DNA of 64,000 nt from Streptomyces sp. TLI_235 (lineage in GTDB: Bacteria; Actinomycetota; Actinomycetes; Streptomycetales; Streptomycetaceae), in contig NSGV01000002.1 of the NCBI GenBank assembly GCA_002300355.1, positions 1,488,001 to 1,552,000 on the forward strand, written 5' to 3'. How positions within the stretch are numbered: position 1 is the first letter of the stretch; every line of letters starts with the position of its first letter. Below, one piece after another: positions 35,879-45,402 of the stretch. The notes under the pieces were generated by a model. It did no database searches, was not told where the DNA came from, and worked only from the letters and a program-made list of their open reading frames with translations. Position numbers and translations under genes: made by a program.

Positions 35879-38125
35879 TCAGTGCCGGCCGGCCGGCTCC
35901 GGCTCGGTGTCCGGAACGGTGACGGAGGCGTCCTTCGCGGAGCCGTCGCCGTGGCCCGGCCACCAGGCCGCACGGCCCAGCAGGGCGGTGATCGCCGGAG
36001 TGAAGAACATCGCCATCACGAAGGCCGAGATGATGATGCCGAAGGCGATCGAGAAGCCCATCTGGCTGAAGAGCGAGTTTCCGGCCAGCAGCATGGTGCC
36101 GAAGGTGGCCGCCAGGATGAAGCCCGCCGCGGCGACGGTCGGACCGGCGTGCTTGACCGCCTCGCCGGCGGCCTCGCGCGGGGTGCGGCCCTCCTTCACC
36201 TCCTCGCGGAGACGGGCGATCATCAGGATGTTGTAGTCGGTGCCGATCGCGACCACGAACAGGTAGATGAAGATCGGCAGCATGAACATCAGGCCCGGCT
36301 CGCCGCCGATCTTCTGGAAGATCAGCGAGGTGGCGCCGAGGGTGGCGCCGAAGCCGAGACCGACCGAGGCCATCAGGTACCAGGGCGCGACCACGCTGCG
36401 CAGCTGCAGGGCCAGGATGACCAGGATGAGCAGCGCCGCCAGCGGGAAGACCAGCGTGTAGTCGTGGACCATCGCGGTGTTGATGTCCTTGAACACCGAG
36501 GTCTGACCGCCGACCAGGGCCTTGGTCCCGTTGGGGGCGGAGGCGTGGGCGGTGTCGCGCAGGCCGTCCATGGTGTCGATGGCCTTGTTGGTGGCGGGCG
36601 CGTCCTTGAGGATCACCGTGATGTCGGCGGTGAGCCCGTCCCTGCTGAGCTGGGTCCGGTCGGCGGGCACCGCGGCGACGCCGGGGACCTTGGCCAGCGC
36701 GGCGCGGTAGCCGTCGAGGCCGGGAACGTCCAGCTTCGCGCCGTCGGTGGCGGTCAGGTAGACGTGGCTCGGGTCGGCGGCGCCGGCCGAGAAGGCCTTC
36801 ATCATGCGGTCCTGGACGACCATCGACTCCTTGGTCTTCGGCATCGAGCCGCTGGCCAGGTCGAAGGTGCCCTTGTAGCCGAGGGCGGCGACGGTCAGGG
36901 CGACCAGCACCAGGCCGGAGGCCAGCGCGGCGACCGCCGGACGGCGCTGCACGGCGCCGCCGAGGGCGGCGAAGCGGTTGCCCTTGGCCTGGCGCATCCA
37001 GTGCTCGGGGAAGCCGCCGGACGGGCGGGGGCGGCGGGCGCCGCGGGCCAGCCAGGCCAGCTGCCGGCCGTCCCAGCGGAGCCACTCGACGACCCGGCGG
37101 AAGAGCACCCGCTCGGGGAGCACCGAGAGCACGGCCGGGACGAGGGTGATCGAGGCGAAGGCGGTGACCGCGACGGCGATGGCCAGCGCCGGGCCGAGCG
37201 CGGTGAACATGCCGAGGCTGGAGAGCACCAGCACGGCGAACGCCGCCACCACGGCGCCGGCGGCGGAGGCGATCGCCTCGCCGACCCGGCCGACCGCGTT
37301 GACCACGGCCTCCTTGCGGTCGTCCCCGGCCCGCAGCCGCTCGCGGTAGCGGAACATCAGGAACAGGAAGTAGTCGGTGCCGACGCCGAAGAGCACCACG
37401 ATGAGGATGGCGGACATCGAGTTGTCCGCCTTCAGTCCGAAGATCTTGCTCGCGTCGGCGATCAGGCCGTTGGCGACCATCGAGTAGACGAAGATCGACA
37501 CGATCGGCAGCAGGGCGACGATCGGACTGCGGAAGATCAGCCAGAGGGTGAGCAGGATGATCACCACGGTGCCGATGCCGATCAGCGCCTGGGCCAGCTT
37601 GGACGAGTCCTGCTGGTCGAGGATGCTGGCGGCCGGGCCGCCGAGCAGCATCTTGACCGGGGTGCCGGCGGTCAGCTCGGTGCCCGCCTCGCGCAGCGCC
37701 TTGGCGGCGTCCGCGGCCTCCGGCTTCTGCATCACCTTCTTGTCGATGGCGATCATCGACATGCCGAAGGTGCCGTCCGGGGAGTAGCCCTTGCCGACCG
37801 GCAGGATGGTCTCGACGTCGGGGATGTGCCGCTCGGCGAGGCCCTTGACGACCTTCTCGGCGGTGGCCTTGTCGGCCTCGTCCAGCTTGCCGCCGTCCGT
37901 GCGCTCGAACAGCGCGTAGGCGCCCGGCGAGAAACTCGCCGGGAACGCCTTCGACTGCAGCTCGATGGCCTGGATCGACTCGTAGTGCTTGGGGAGGAAG
38001 GCGCTCTCGTCGGTCTGCGCGGTGATCGTCGGCGCGGTGGAGATGATCGCGACGGCCGCGATCAGCCACGCTCCGATCACCCACCAGGCCCGCCTGACGA
38101 CGAAGTCTCCGATTCGGTGGAACAT
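35879..38125 (-). CDS. MMPL-family (RND) transporter 1
   Basis: A 748-residue exporter with the duplicated RND layout: one helix, an extracytoplasmic domain and five helices, twice. The proton-relay regions are visible as GVGTDYFLFLMFRYRE and AIGTDYNILMIARLREE. The cytoplasmic loop between the halves is basic. MMPL proteins export lipids or siderophore-like molecules; the cargo is unknown. Divergent from a second MMPL gene, with tandem operator-like repeats in between. Confidence 0.92.
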   Translation of the reverse strand: MFHRIGDFVVRRAWWVIGAWLIAAVAIISTAPTITAQTDESAFLPKHYESIQAIELQSKAFPASFSPGAYALFERTDGGKLDEADKATAEKVVKGLAERHIPDVETILPVGKGYSPDGTFGMSMIAIDKKVMQKPEAADAAKALREAGTELTAGTPVKMLLGGPAASILDQQDSSKLAQALIGIGTVVIILLTLWLIFRSPIVALLPIVSIFVYSMVANGLIADASKIFGLKADNSMSAILIVVLFGVGTDYFLFLMFRYRERLRAGDDRKEAVVNAVGRVGEAIASAAGAVVAAFAVLVLSSLGMFTALGPALAIAVAVTAFASITLVPAVLSVLPERVLFRRVVEWLRWDGRQLAWLARGARRPRPSGGFPEHWMRQAKGNRFAALGGAVQRRPAVAALASGLVLVALTVAALGYKGTFDLASGSMPKTKESMVVQDRMMKAFSAGAADPSHVYLTATDGAKLDVPGLDGYRAALAKVPGVAAVPADRTQLSRDGLTADITVILKDAPATNKAIDTMDGLRDTAHASAPNGTKALVGGQTSVFKDINTAMVHDYTLVFPLAALLILVILALQLRSVVAPWYLMASVGLGFGATLGATSLIFQKIGGEPGLMFMLPIFIYLFVVAIGTDYNILMIARLREEVKEGRTPREAAGEAVKHAGPTVAAAGFILAATFGTMLLAGNSLFSQMGFSIAFGIIISAFVMAMFFTPAITALLGRAAWWPGHGDGSAKDASVTVPDTEPEPAGRH

Positions 38126-38209
38126 GCTCGTGATGCCTCCTGGGCATGGTTCACCGCAGCCCTCGGGGGACGGAAACCGGGCAACGGCAGGACCGGCCGG
38201 GAGAATCCC

Positions 38210-38279
38210 CTAGCCGGTCGGCAGGCAAGTACGTGTTTGGGGGCATCCTATGCGATGCCGCTAGCCGGTCGGCAGGTAA
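38210..38279. repeat. Tandem operator-like repeats
   Basis: Repeat units at 38210-38228 and 38261-38279 agree at 18 of 19 positions (only C/T at position 17 differs). Both are on the same strand and same helix face, fitting two dimers of a TetR- or MarR-like repressor. Confidence 0.6.
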
Positions 38280-38423
38280 CCCCGCCCCCCGTACGGAACC
38301 CCTAGGGGGTACCGGCCGCTTCCCGGAACCATCCTGACCTGCGCCGCCGACAGCGCGCCTCCTGCTCCGGGCGGATTCCCCTCCACCTCAGGGTGGAGCG
38401 TGTCCCGACCACGAGGATGAGCA

Positions 38424-38447
38424 CGGGGTGGGGAAAACCCCACCCCG
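38424..38447 (+). terminator. Perfect hairpin upstream of the second MMPL gene
   Basis: CGGGGTGGGG and CCCCACCCCG enclose AAAA. It is a strong 10-bp stem in the shared control region, either a leftover terminator or a transcript-leader structure. Confidence 0.5.
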
Positions 38448-38590
38448 ACCCTCCGGGCAGGCCCAGGGTCGACTCACCCGCCAGCCGGATACTGCGTCAA
38501 CTCCCGGATTCCTAGGCTCGTTCCAGCAGCCGGGAGGTGCCCGGCACCGGCTCCGGCGGGCCCGCACCCGCCGCTCTCCCTGGGGGACCT

Positions 38591-40852
38591 GTGACACCCA
38601 AGCTCGGCCTCGCCGCCGCCATGGGCGCGTGGAGCGCCAGACACCGCAAGACGGCGGTGTTCGGCTGGCTCCTCTTCGTCGTCCTCGCCGCCTTCCTCGG
38701 CGGCCTCCACGGCAGCACCAAGGTCACCGACTCCGAGATGATGCCGGGCGAGGTCGCCCGCGCCGCGAAGATCCTCGACGACGCCGGGATCAAGTCCCCG
38801 GCCGGCGAGACCGTGCTCGTCCAGAGCGCCGCACTGACCGCCGACGACCCGGCCTTCCGCGCCGTCGTCGACGAGGTCGCCGCCGCCGTGAAGGCCACCG
38901 GCAGCGCCGCCGACCTGCGCAGCCCGTACGACACCGGCGCGGTCTCCGCCGACCGGCACTCCGCGCTGCTGCAGTTCACCATGGCCGGGGAGGACCGCGA
39001 GAAGGCCGTCGAGAACGTGCCGGCGGTGCTCGACGCGGTCGCCGGGGTGCAGGCGAAGCACCGGGACCTCACCGTCGAGGAGTTCGGCGAGGCCAGTGCC
39101 GGCAAGTGGTTCCAGGACCAGTTCAAGAACGACTTCCAGCGCGCCGAGTGGACGGCCGTCCCGCTGGCGCTCGGCATCCTGCTGATCGCCTTCGGCGCCC
39201 TGGTCGCCGCCGTACTGCCGGTCGTCCTCGCCCTCACCGCCTTCATCGCCGCCGGCGGCCTGGTCGCCCTCTCCAGCGGACTGCTGCACACCAGCGACGA
39301 CGCCAGCTCGGTGATGCTGCTCGTCGGACTCGCCGTCGGCGTCGACTACTGCCTCTTCTACCTGCGGCGCGAACGCGAGGAGCGGGCCGCCGGACGCGAC
39401 GCCGCCACCGCGCTCAGGGTCGCCGCCGCAACCTCCGGCCGGGCCGTGCTGGTCTCCGGCGTCACCGTGGTCGTCGCCATGGCCGGCCTCTTCCTCACCG
39501 GCATCGCCGACTTCCAGGCGATGTCCTTCGCCACCATCCTCGTGGTCATCACCGCCGTGCTCGGCTCGCTCACCGTGCTGCCCGCGCTGCTCTCCATGCT
39601 CGGCGACCGGGTCGACAAGGGCCGCCTCCCGCTCCTGCACCGGCTGCGCGGCACCGAGGCCGGCACCGGCGGCCGGGTCTGGAACGCCCTGCTCACCCCG
39701 GTGCTGAACCGACCGCTCGCCGCCACCGTCCTCGCCGGCGGCCTGCTGCTCGGCCTCGCCGCCCCGCTGCTCACCATGCACACCGCCAACCTGACCTTCC
39801 AGCAGCAGCTGCCCGAGGGCAACGCCCTGGTCGCCACTTCGCAGCGGATCGAGAAGGCCTTCCCCGGCAGCCCCGCCCCCGCCCTGGTCGTGGTCAAGGC
39901 CCGGGCGATCGACGCCCCCGAGATGAAGCAGGCCCTCGCCGACCTGAAGACCCGGGCGCTGGCCACCGGGAGGATGCGCGAGCCGATCCAGGTGACGGTG
40001 CACAGCGCGCAGAACGTCGCCCTGGTCGACATCCCGCTCGCCGGCAGCGGCAACGACACCGTCAGCACCGAGGCGCTCGAGGCGCTGCGCGGCGACGTCG
40101 TGGCGAACACGGTGCTCAAAGTGCCCGGCACCGAGGCCCCGGTCACGGGCAGCACCGCGGGCTCGCACGACTTCAACGAGCAGATGTCCCACTCGATGCT
40201 CCCGGTCTTCGGCTTCGTCGTCGCCTTCGCCTTCCTGCTGATGCTCTGCTCGTTCCGCTCGCTCGGCATCGCGCTGACCGCGGTGGTGCTCAACCTGCTG
40301 TCGGTCGGCGCCGCGTACGGCGTGCTCGCGCTGGTCTTCCAGCACGGCGTCGGCGCCTCGCTCTTCGGCACCGCCGGGGTCGGCGCGGTGGAGTCATGGG
40401 TGCCGCTCTTCCTCTTCGTGATCCTCTTCGGCCTGAGCATGGACTACCACGTCTTCGTGGTCTCCCGGATCAAGGAGGCGCACGACCGGGGTCTGGCCAC
40501 CCGCGCCGCCGTCTCCTACGGCATCCGCTCCACCGCCGGCGTGGTGACCAGCGCCGCGGTGATCATGGTGGGAGTGTTCGGGGTCTTCGGCACGCTGTCC
40601 ATGCAGTCCATGAAGCAGATGGGCGTGGGCCTGGCCGTCGCCGTGCTGATCGACGCGACGGTGATCCGCGCGGTGCTGCTGCCCGCCGTGATGAGCCTGC
40701 TCGGCGAGCGCAACTGGTACCTGCCGTCGTGGCTGAACTGGCTGCCGAACCTCTCGCACGGCGAGTCCTTCCCGCCCGTCACCCCGGCCGCACCCGCCCC
40801 CGCCGGCCTGCACCTGCCGGACGGGCAGCCCGCCGGCGGCACCCGGGTCTGA
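38591..40852 (+). CDS. MMPL-family (RND) transporter 2
   Basis: A 753-residue exporter of the same family as its divergent neighbour but clearly a different subgroup. Key membrane motifs are GLAVGVDYCLFYLRRERE and FGLSMDYHVFVVSRIKEA. GTG 38591 follows GGGGGA with short spacing; the product then begins VTPKLGLAAAMGAWSARHRK, with the first helix after the basic stretch. The C-terminus is Pro/Ala-rich. Cargo is unknown. A strong terminator follows. Confidence 0.9.
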   Translation: MTPKLGLAAAMGAWSARHRKTAVFGWLLFVVLAAFLGGLHGSTKVTDSEMMPGEVARAAKILDDAGIKSPAGETVLVQSAALTADDPAFRAVVDEVAAAVKATGSAADLRSPYDTGAVSADRHSALLQFTMAGEDREKAVENVPAVLDAVAGVQAKHRDLTVEEFGEASAGKWFQDQFKNDFQRAEWTAVPLALGILLIAFGALVAAVLPVVLALTAFIAAGGLVALSSGLLHTSDDASSVMLLVGLAVGVDYCLFYLRREREERAAGRDAATALRVAAATSGRAVLVSGVTVVVAMAGLFLTGIADFQAMSFATILVVITAVLGSLTVLPALLSMLGDRVDKGRLPLLHRLRGTEAGTGGRVWNALLTPVLNRPLAATVLAGGLLLGLAAPLLTMHTANLTFQQQLPEGNALVATSQRIEKAFPGSPAPALVVVKARAIDAPEMKQALADLKTRALATGRMREPIQVTVHSAQNVALVDIPLAGSGNDTVSTEALEALRGDVVANTVLKVPGTEAPVTGSTAGSHDFNEQMSHSMLPVFGFVVAFAFLLMLCSFRSLGIALTAVVLNLLSVGAAYGVLALVFQHGVGASLFGTAGVGAVESWVPLFLFVILFGLSMDYHVFVVSRIKEAHDRGLATRAAVSYGIRSTAGVVTSAAVIMVGVFGVFGTLSMQSMKQMGVGLAVAVLIDATVIRAVLLPAVMSLLGERNWYLPSWLNWLPNLSHGESFPPVTPAAPAPAGLHLPDGQPAGGTRV

Positions 40853-40874
40853 CCGGGACCCGACACATCGCCCA

Positions 40875-40907
40875 CGGCCGGGCCCCGCAGCACGCGGGGC
40901 CCGGCCG
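40875..40907 (+). terminator. Terminator after the second MMPL gene
   Basis: A perfect 14-bp stem CGGCCGGGCCCCGC (40875-40888) with its complement at 40894-40907, loop of 5 bases. Confidence 0.82.
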
Positions 40908-40948
40908 CCGTGCGCCAGGATGATCCGGACCGCACCGAGGAGCCCTCC

Positions 40949-41833
40949 GTGACCGCCTTCGACGAAGCCCGCGCCCGCGACCTGCTGGCCGACGCCTGCC
41001 GCGCCGCCGACCTGCCCGCCCCGGACGGCGCCCGGCTGCTCTCCCTCGGCGAGAACGCCGTCCTCGACCTGGGCGCCCCCGCCGTCGTCGCCAAGATCGG
41101 CCGCAGCCCGCTGCTCCTCCCCCGCGCCGGCCGCGAACTGGCCGTCGCCGCCTGGCTGGACACCAGCGGCGTCCCGGTCGTCCGGCCCTGGCTGACCACC
41201 CCGGTGACGGCCGACGGACACCCGGTCACCTTCTGGCACCGGCTGCCCCAACCCGTCCGCCCGGCCCGGCCCGCCGACCTCGCCCCGCTGCTGCGCGCCC
41301 TGCACGCGCTGCCCGCCCCCGACCTGCGGCTCGGCCCCCGCGACCTGCTCGGCCCGGTCGATCGGTGGCTCGCCGCCGCGGCCGGCCACATCGACCCGGA
41401 GGACGCCGCCTTCCTGCGCGCCCGGAAGGAGAGCTTCGTCACGGCCGCCGCCGCGCTCACCCCCCACCTCGCCCCCGGTGCGGTGCACGGCGACGCCCTG
41501 CCCCGGAACGTCCACATCGGCCCGGACGGCCCCGTCCTGCTCGACCTGGAGAACGTCAGCAGCGACCTGCGCGAGCACGACCTGGTCGTCCTGGCGCTCA
41601 GTCACGACCGGTACGGCGTACCGGAGGAGGACTACCTCGCCTTCGTCGGGGCCTACGGCTGGGACGTCCGGGACTGGGACGGCTTCGCGGTGCTGCGCGG
41701 CGCCAGGGAGACGGCGAGCGCCGCCTGGGTCGCCCAGCAGGTCCCGGGGAACGCAGCCGCGGCGGTCGAGTTCCGGCGCCGGGTGGACTCCTTGCGCGAC
41801 GGACTGACCTCCGTACGCTGGTATCCGTTCTGA
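40949..41833 (+). CDS. Aminoglycoside phosphotransferase-fold kinase
   Basis: A 294-residue APH/choline-kinase-like protein. The catalytic loop is AVHGDALPRNV and the metal-binding region is VLLDLENVSSDLREHDL, equal to the HGDxxxxN and D motifs. An N-terminal nucleotide-binding lobe is present (VVAKIGRSP). GTG 40949 follows GAGGAG. These proteins phosphorylate small molecules; the substrate is unknown and antibiotic resistance cannot be assumed. It stands alone between two terminated units. Confidence 0.82.
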   Translation: MTAFDEARARDLLADACRAADLPAPDGARLLSLGENAVLDLGAPAVVAKIGRSPLLLPRAGRELAVAAWLDTSGVPVVRPWLTTPVTADGHPVTFWHRLPQPVRPARPADLAPLLRALHALPAPDLRLGPRDLLGPVDRWLAAAAGHIDPEDAAFLRARKESFVTAAAALTPHLAPGAVHGDALPRNVHIGPDGPVLLDLENVSSDLREHDLVVLALSHDRYGVPEEDYLAFVGAYGWDVRDWDGFAVLRGARETASAAWVAQQVPGNAAAAVEFRRRVDSLRDGLTSVRWYPF

Positions 41834-41949
41834 GACCCGAAAACCGGGTCCGTTCGTACCCGACGACGGAACCGGCGATCCGCGCCTGACGTCGTCCCCG
41901 GCACACGCCCCCACCCGGAGTGGCCGGTACGACGTCAGGAGTCGTCACC

Positions 41950-42924
41950 ATGCGGATTCCCAGCCCCCGATCCCGTCGCACCCTCGGCCTCGGCCTCGCC
42001 GCGCTGCTCGCCCCCACCGTGATCGCCGCCTGCGGTTCCGCCGGCCACGCCCGCACCGCGAGCGCCGACGGCGCGCGCACCACCGCGGCGGCCGTCACCC
42101 CGCGCGACACCGCCGCCACCGGCGGATCACCGTCCCCCGCGAGCCCCGCCCCGAGCATCCCGGCGCAGCGCAGCGCGCCGCCCTCGACGAGCGGCTCCGC
42201 CACCCCGTCGACACCGGCCACGACGCCGTCGGCCGGCACCGCCACCCCGGCCGCGCCCAGCACCTCCGCGACGCCGTCCACGCACACCCCGACCGGCGGG
42301 CCGACCACCGGGCCGACCCGGACCCACCAGGTGATCCGGTCCACCGCGACCGGCGGCCGAACCGTCGCCCTCACCTTCGACGACGGCCCGGGCCCGGCCA
42401 CCCGCCCGATCCTCGACCTGCTGGCGCAGTACCACGCCAAGGCCACCTTCTGCATGGTCGGCAACGAGGTCGACCGGGACCCGGCCGCCGTCCGCCGGGT
42501 CCTCGCCGAGGGCCACCGGCTCTGCGACCACACCGTCGACCACCCGCAGCCGCTGCACGGGCGCAGCCACGACCAGCAGGTGCACGAGATCGCCGACGCC
42601 AAGCAGACCATCCTGCGGGCCGGTGGGCCGGGCGCCGAGGTCCCGTGGTTCCGCGCCCCGGGTGGCGACTTCACCGCCGAGAACGAGCAGATCGCGGCCG
42701 ACCACGGCATGGCCTCGCTCGGCTGGTCCGTCGACCCGCGCGACTGGGCGCGGCCCGGCGTGCCCGCGATCGTCGCCAACGTCCAGCAGCACCTGCGCCC
42801 CGGCGGCGTGGTGCTGATGCACGACGGCGGCGGCGACCGCAGCCAGACCGTCGAGGCCCTGCGCCAGCTCCTCCCCTGGCTGGTCGCGCAGGGCTACACC
42901 TTCGACTTCCCCGCCGGCGGCTGA
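41950..42924 (+). CDS. Polysaccharide deacetylase lipoprotein (NodB/CE4)
   Basis: An exported lipoprotein of 324 residues (LAPTVIAACGS lipobox) with a Ser/Thr/Pro-rich cell-wall linker of about 100 residues, then a CE4 catalytic domain. All five NodB motifs are visible: TFDDGPGP, HTVDHP, RAPGGD, VDPRDW and VLMHDG. It likely deacetylates peptidoglycan or chitin-type GlcNAc polymers at the cell surface. ATG 41950 follows AGGAG. Confidence 0.92.
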   Translation: MRIPSPRSRRTLGLGLAALLAPTVIAACGSAGHARTASADGARTTAAAVTPRDTAATGGSPSPASPAPSIPAQRSAPPSTSGSATPSTPATTPSAGTATPAAPSTSATPSTHTPTGGPTTGPTRTHQVIRSTATGGRTVALTFDDGPGPATRPILDLLAQYHAKATFCMVGNEVDRDPAAVRRVLAEGHRLCDHTVDHPQPLHGRSHDQQVHEIADAKQTILRAGGPGAEVPWFRAPGGDFTAENEQIAADHGMASLGWSVDPRDWARPGVPAIVANVQQHLRPGGVVLMHDGGGDRSQTVEALRQLLPWLVAQGYTFDFPAGG

Positions 42925-42948
42925 CCGGCCCCGGCGCGGGCCGCCGGC

Positions 42949-43680
42949 TCAGCCGGCGGACGTCACCGCGGGTGCGAAGGGCACCACGGGCCAGGCGGGC
43001 TCGATCCTGGCCTGCGGGTCCGAGGTGCGGCGCAGGTACTGCTGGAAGGACGCGGCCTGCTCGGCCGCGGCCCGCACCTGAAGGGCGTGCAGGTCGGCGA
43101 GCGGAACGCCGCCGACCGCGGGGAAGACCTCGCCGAGCCGGCGGGCCACCCGGGCCGCGGCCACCGCGTCCGCACCCGCCTGGTGGGCGCCGTCCAGCAC
43201 CACCCCGTAGTGCTCGCACAGCGCCTGCAGATTGCGCTTGCCGCGGCGGTAGCGGTCGGCGTGCTTGTCGAGCACCAGCGGGTCGATGACCGGGGCGGGT
43301 GTGCCGCCGAGCCGCGCGGACAGCGGGCTGACGCCGTGTCGGCGGCACTCGCGGTCGAGCAGCGACAGGTCGTAGCGCGCGTTCATGATGACCAGCGGGG
43401 TGCCCGAGCCGAGCGCCTCCGCGATGGCCCGGGTGATCTCCTCGACGGCCTCGGCCGAGGCCACCCCGCGCTCGCGGGCCTGCGCCGTGCCGATGCCGTG
43501 GATCGCGGTGGCCTGGGCGGGGATGGGTATGCCCGGGTCGACCAGCCAGTGCCGCTCCCGCGGGACCGTGCCGTCCGGCTCCAGCCGGACGAGGGCCGCG
43601 GTGACGATCCGGTCGTTCTCGATGTCGGTGCCGGTGGTCTCCAGGTCGAAGGCCAGCAGGCCGGCGGAGAGCCAGCTCAT
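42949..43680 (-). CDS. DEDDh 3'-5' exonuclease (PolC-epsilon-like)
   Basis: A 243-residue nuclease. Exo motifs: FDLETTGTD (Asp and Glu metal ligands), NARYDLSLL and the C-terminal HQAGADAVAA (His and Asp), giving the DEDDh set. LNHPG-type spacing GIPIPAQATAIHGIG also fits. It likely trims or proofreads nucleic acid. ATG 43680 follows GGGGG. Longer frames upstream are not family-like. Confidence 0.88.
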   Translation of the reverse strand: MSWLSAGLLAFDLETTGTDIENDRIVTAALVRLEPDGTVPRERHWLVDPGIPIPAQATAIHGIGTAQARERGVASAEAVEEITRAIAEALGSGTPLVIMNARYDLSLLDRECRRHGVSPLSARLGGTPAPVIDPLVLDKHADRYRRGKRNLQALCEHYGVVLDGAHQAGADAVAAARVARRLGEVFPAVGGVPLADLHALQVRAAAEQAASFQQYLRRTSDPQARIEPAWPVVPFAPAVTSAG

Positions 43681-43804
43681 CGCGGGCCCCCGGCCGTGCG
43701 GTGGCCGGTCCGGGCGGGTGCGGTCGGTGTCCCCCTCCGGGTCGTCATCCGGCACTCCTTCCGTCGTTCCTGCCGTGACGGGGACCATCATCGCCCGCAC
43801 CAGT

Positions 43805-43841
43805 GACAGCCCCGCCGGGCGGGTCGCCGGGCGGGGCTGTC
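43805..43841 (-). terminator. Terminator after the DyP peroxidase gene
   Basis: A perfect 12-bp stem GACAGCCCCGCC (43805-43816) with its complement at 43830-43841, downstream of the minus-strand peroxidase gene. A 12-bp unit GGCTGTCGGAGT overlaps it and repeats at 43835-43870. Confidence 0.72.
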
Positions 43842-43897
43842 GGAGTGGCTGTCGGAGTGGCCGTCGGCAGTTTGCCGGCGGTGGGCCGGACGGCCGG

Positions 43898-45142
43898 TCA
43901 GGCGGTGCCGAGGAGGCCGCTGCCGAGCCAGCCGTCCTCGTCCGGCACACCGGGCAGGACGAAGAAGTAGCCGCCGCCGGTGGGCGCCAGGAAGGCGGCC
44001 AGCGGCTCGCCGTTCAGCCGCTGCTGGACGGCCTCGAACTGCCGGGTGACGTCCTGCTGGTAGCAGCAGAACGCCAGCCCCATGTCGAGGTCGCCGCCCG
44101 CGTCGACGCCGCGGTCGTAGTTGTAGCCGCGGCGCAGGATCCGCGAGTCGGCGGCGGCGGCGGTCCGCGGGTTGGCCAGCCGGATGTGCGCGTCGAGGGC
44201 GATCACGGCGCCGTCCGGGTCCTGGCCGTAGCCCGGGGCGTCCTGCTCGGCGGTGCCGCCGAGGGGTGCGCCGCTGTCGCGGTGCCGGCCGATGATCCGC
44301 TCCTGGTCGGCGACCGGCAGCGTGTCCCAGGGCTCCACCCGCATCCGGATGATCCGCAGCACCTGGTAGCTGCCGCCGACCGCCCAGGCGGGCTCGTCCC
44401 CGTCGGCGGCGACCCAGACCAGACGGTCCATCACCCGGTCGGAGGTGGCGTCCGGATTGGAGATGCCGTCCTTGAAGCCCTGCAGGTTGCGCTGGGCGCC
44501 GTCCGGGCGGGCCGGGTTCTGGAAGCCGTCGATCCGCCAGCGGGCGCGCAGCGTCCCGCGGGTGTGCCGGGTGAGGTCGCGCAGGGCGTGCAGCACGGTG
44601 TCCCGGCTGTCGGCGCAGATCTGCAGCGACAGGTCGCCGTGCAGCTCGGGGCCGAGGTCGTCGCCGGGGAAGGCGGGCATCGGGGCGAGCCGCCGCGGGC
44701 GAGCGGCGGCCAGGCCGTACCGGTCGTCGAAGAGCGAGGCGCCGACGGCGACGGTCACGGTGAGTCCGTCGGCGGGGATCTCGGTGCCGAGCAGGCAGGT
44801 GTCCGACGGCGGGTCGCCGGCACCGGTCGCCGACGGGGTGCCGCCGGCCGTGAGGAAGCGGCTGCGTTCGGTCAGAGTGCGCAGCAGCTGTTCCAGCGCC
44901 GGCCGGTCGGGGGCGGTGACGTCGGCGGCCAGGAAGACCGCGAACCGCTGCGGCGGCGTGGTGACGCCCGCCTGGTGCGGGCCGTGGAAGGGGACGGCTG
45001 CCCGGTGGACGGCGGGGGCGGACGCCGCGGCGGACGCGGCGGCGGGGGCGAGGACCGGTCCCGCGGCGACGGCGGCGCCGGCGGCGAGGGTGGCCTTGAC
45101 GAAACTGCGGCGGGCGGGGGCGGCAGCGGTCTGCTCGGTCAT
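43898..45142 (-). CDS. Tat-exported DyP-type heme peroxidase
   Basis: A 414-residue peroxidase of the EfeB/DyP class with a twin-arginine signal ([20 protein letters not shown]). The DyP signature [11 protein letters not shown] holds the catalytic Asp; [10 protein letters not shown] contains the proximal His, and RRGYNYDRG is conserved. It could oxidise dyes and phenols or remove iron from heme. The efeU/efeO iron-uptake partners are absent here, so the iron-uptake role is unsure. ATG 45142 is chosen at the start of the Tat signal. Confidence 0.92.
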   Translation of the reverse strand: MTEQTAAAPARRSFVKATLAAGAAVAAGPVLAPAAASAAASAPAVHRAAVPFHGPHQAGVTTPPQRFAVFLAADVTAPDRPALEQLLRTLTERSRFLTAGGTPSATGAGDPPSDTCLLGTEIPADGLTVTVAVGASLFDDRYGLAAARPRRLAPMPAFPGDDLGPELHGDLSLQICADSRDTVLHALRDLTRHTRGTLRARWRIDGFQNPARPDGAQRNLQGFKDGISNPDATSDRVMDRLVWVAADGDEPAWAVGGSYQVLRIIRMRVEPWDTLPVADQERIIGRHRDSGAPLGGTAEQDAPGYGQDPDGAVIALDAHIRLANPRTAAAADSRILRRGYNYDRGVDAGGDLDMGLAFCCYQQDVTRQFEAVQQRLNGEPLAAFLAPTGGGYFFVLPGVPDEDGWLGSGLLGTA

Positions 45143-45402
45143 CGGGGGCTCCCGGTGTCGAACGGAGGTGGGGGGGCGGAGCGCGACGTTCGGCCGTCGC
45201 GGCCGCTTCGCACACGCCCCAACCGTGCGGTGCGGTGCGGTGCGCCGCACCTGGACCGCGCCCCTCACATGCCGCCAAGTCCCGTCCGTCCGAACACACT
45301 TGCCGCACCACCGGGATTCCGCGCCCGACCGCCCCCGGGGTGACACCCCATCCGCCGACCGGCCGCACGGGCGAACCCGGGGGCGTGCGGGGGCAGGGGC
45401 CC

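Larger units (their letters stand above)
38126..38590. promoter_or_regulatory. Divergent control region of the two MMPL genes
   Basis: About 465 bp without a gene. It contains two copies of CTAGCCGGTCGGCAGG.AA (38210-38228 and 38261-38279, 51 bp apart, five helical turns), a CCCCTAGGGG palindrome near 38300, and a perfect 10-bp hairpin with AAAA loop (38424-38447). The repeats look like paired repressor sites for the minus-strand MMPL gene. No regulator gene lies next to it. Confidence 0.6.

Noticed and set aside
40949-41833. Aminoglycoside resistance gene
   Set aside because: The fold is shared with many kinases of other substrates; no evidence of resistance function.
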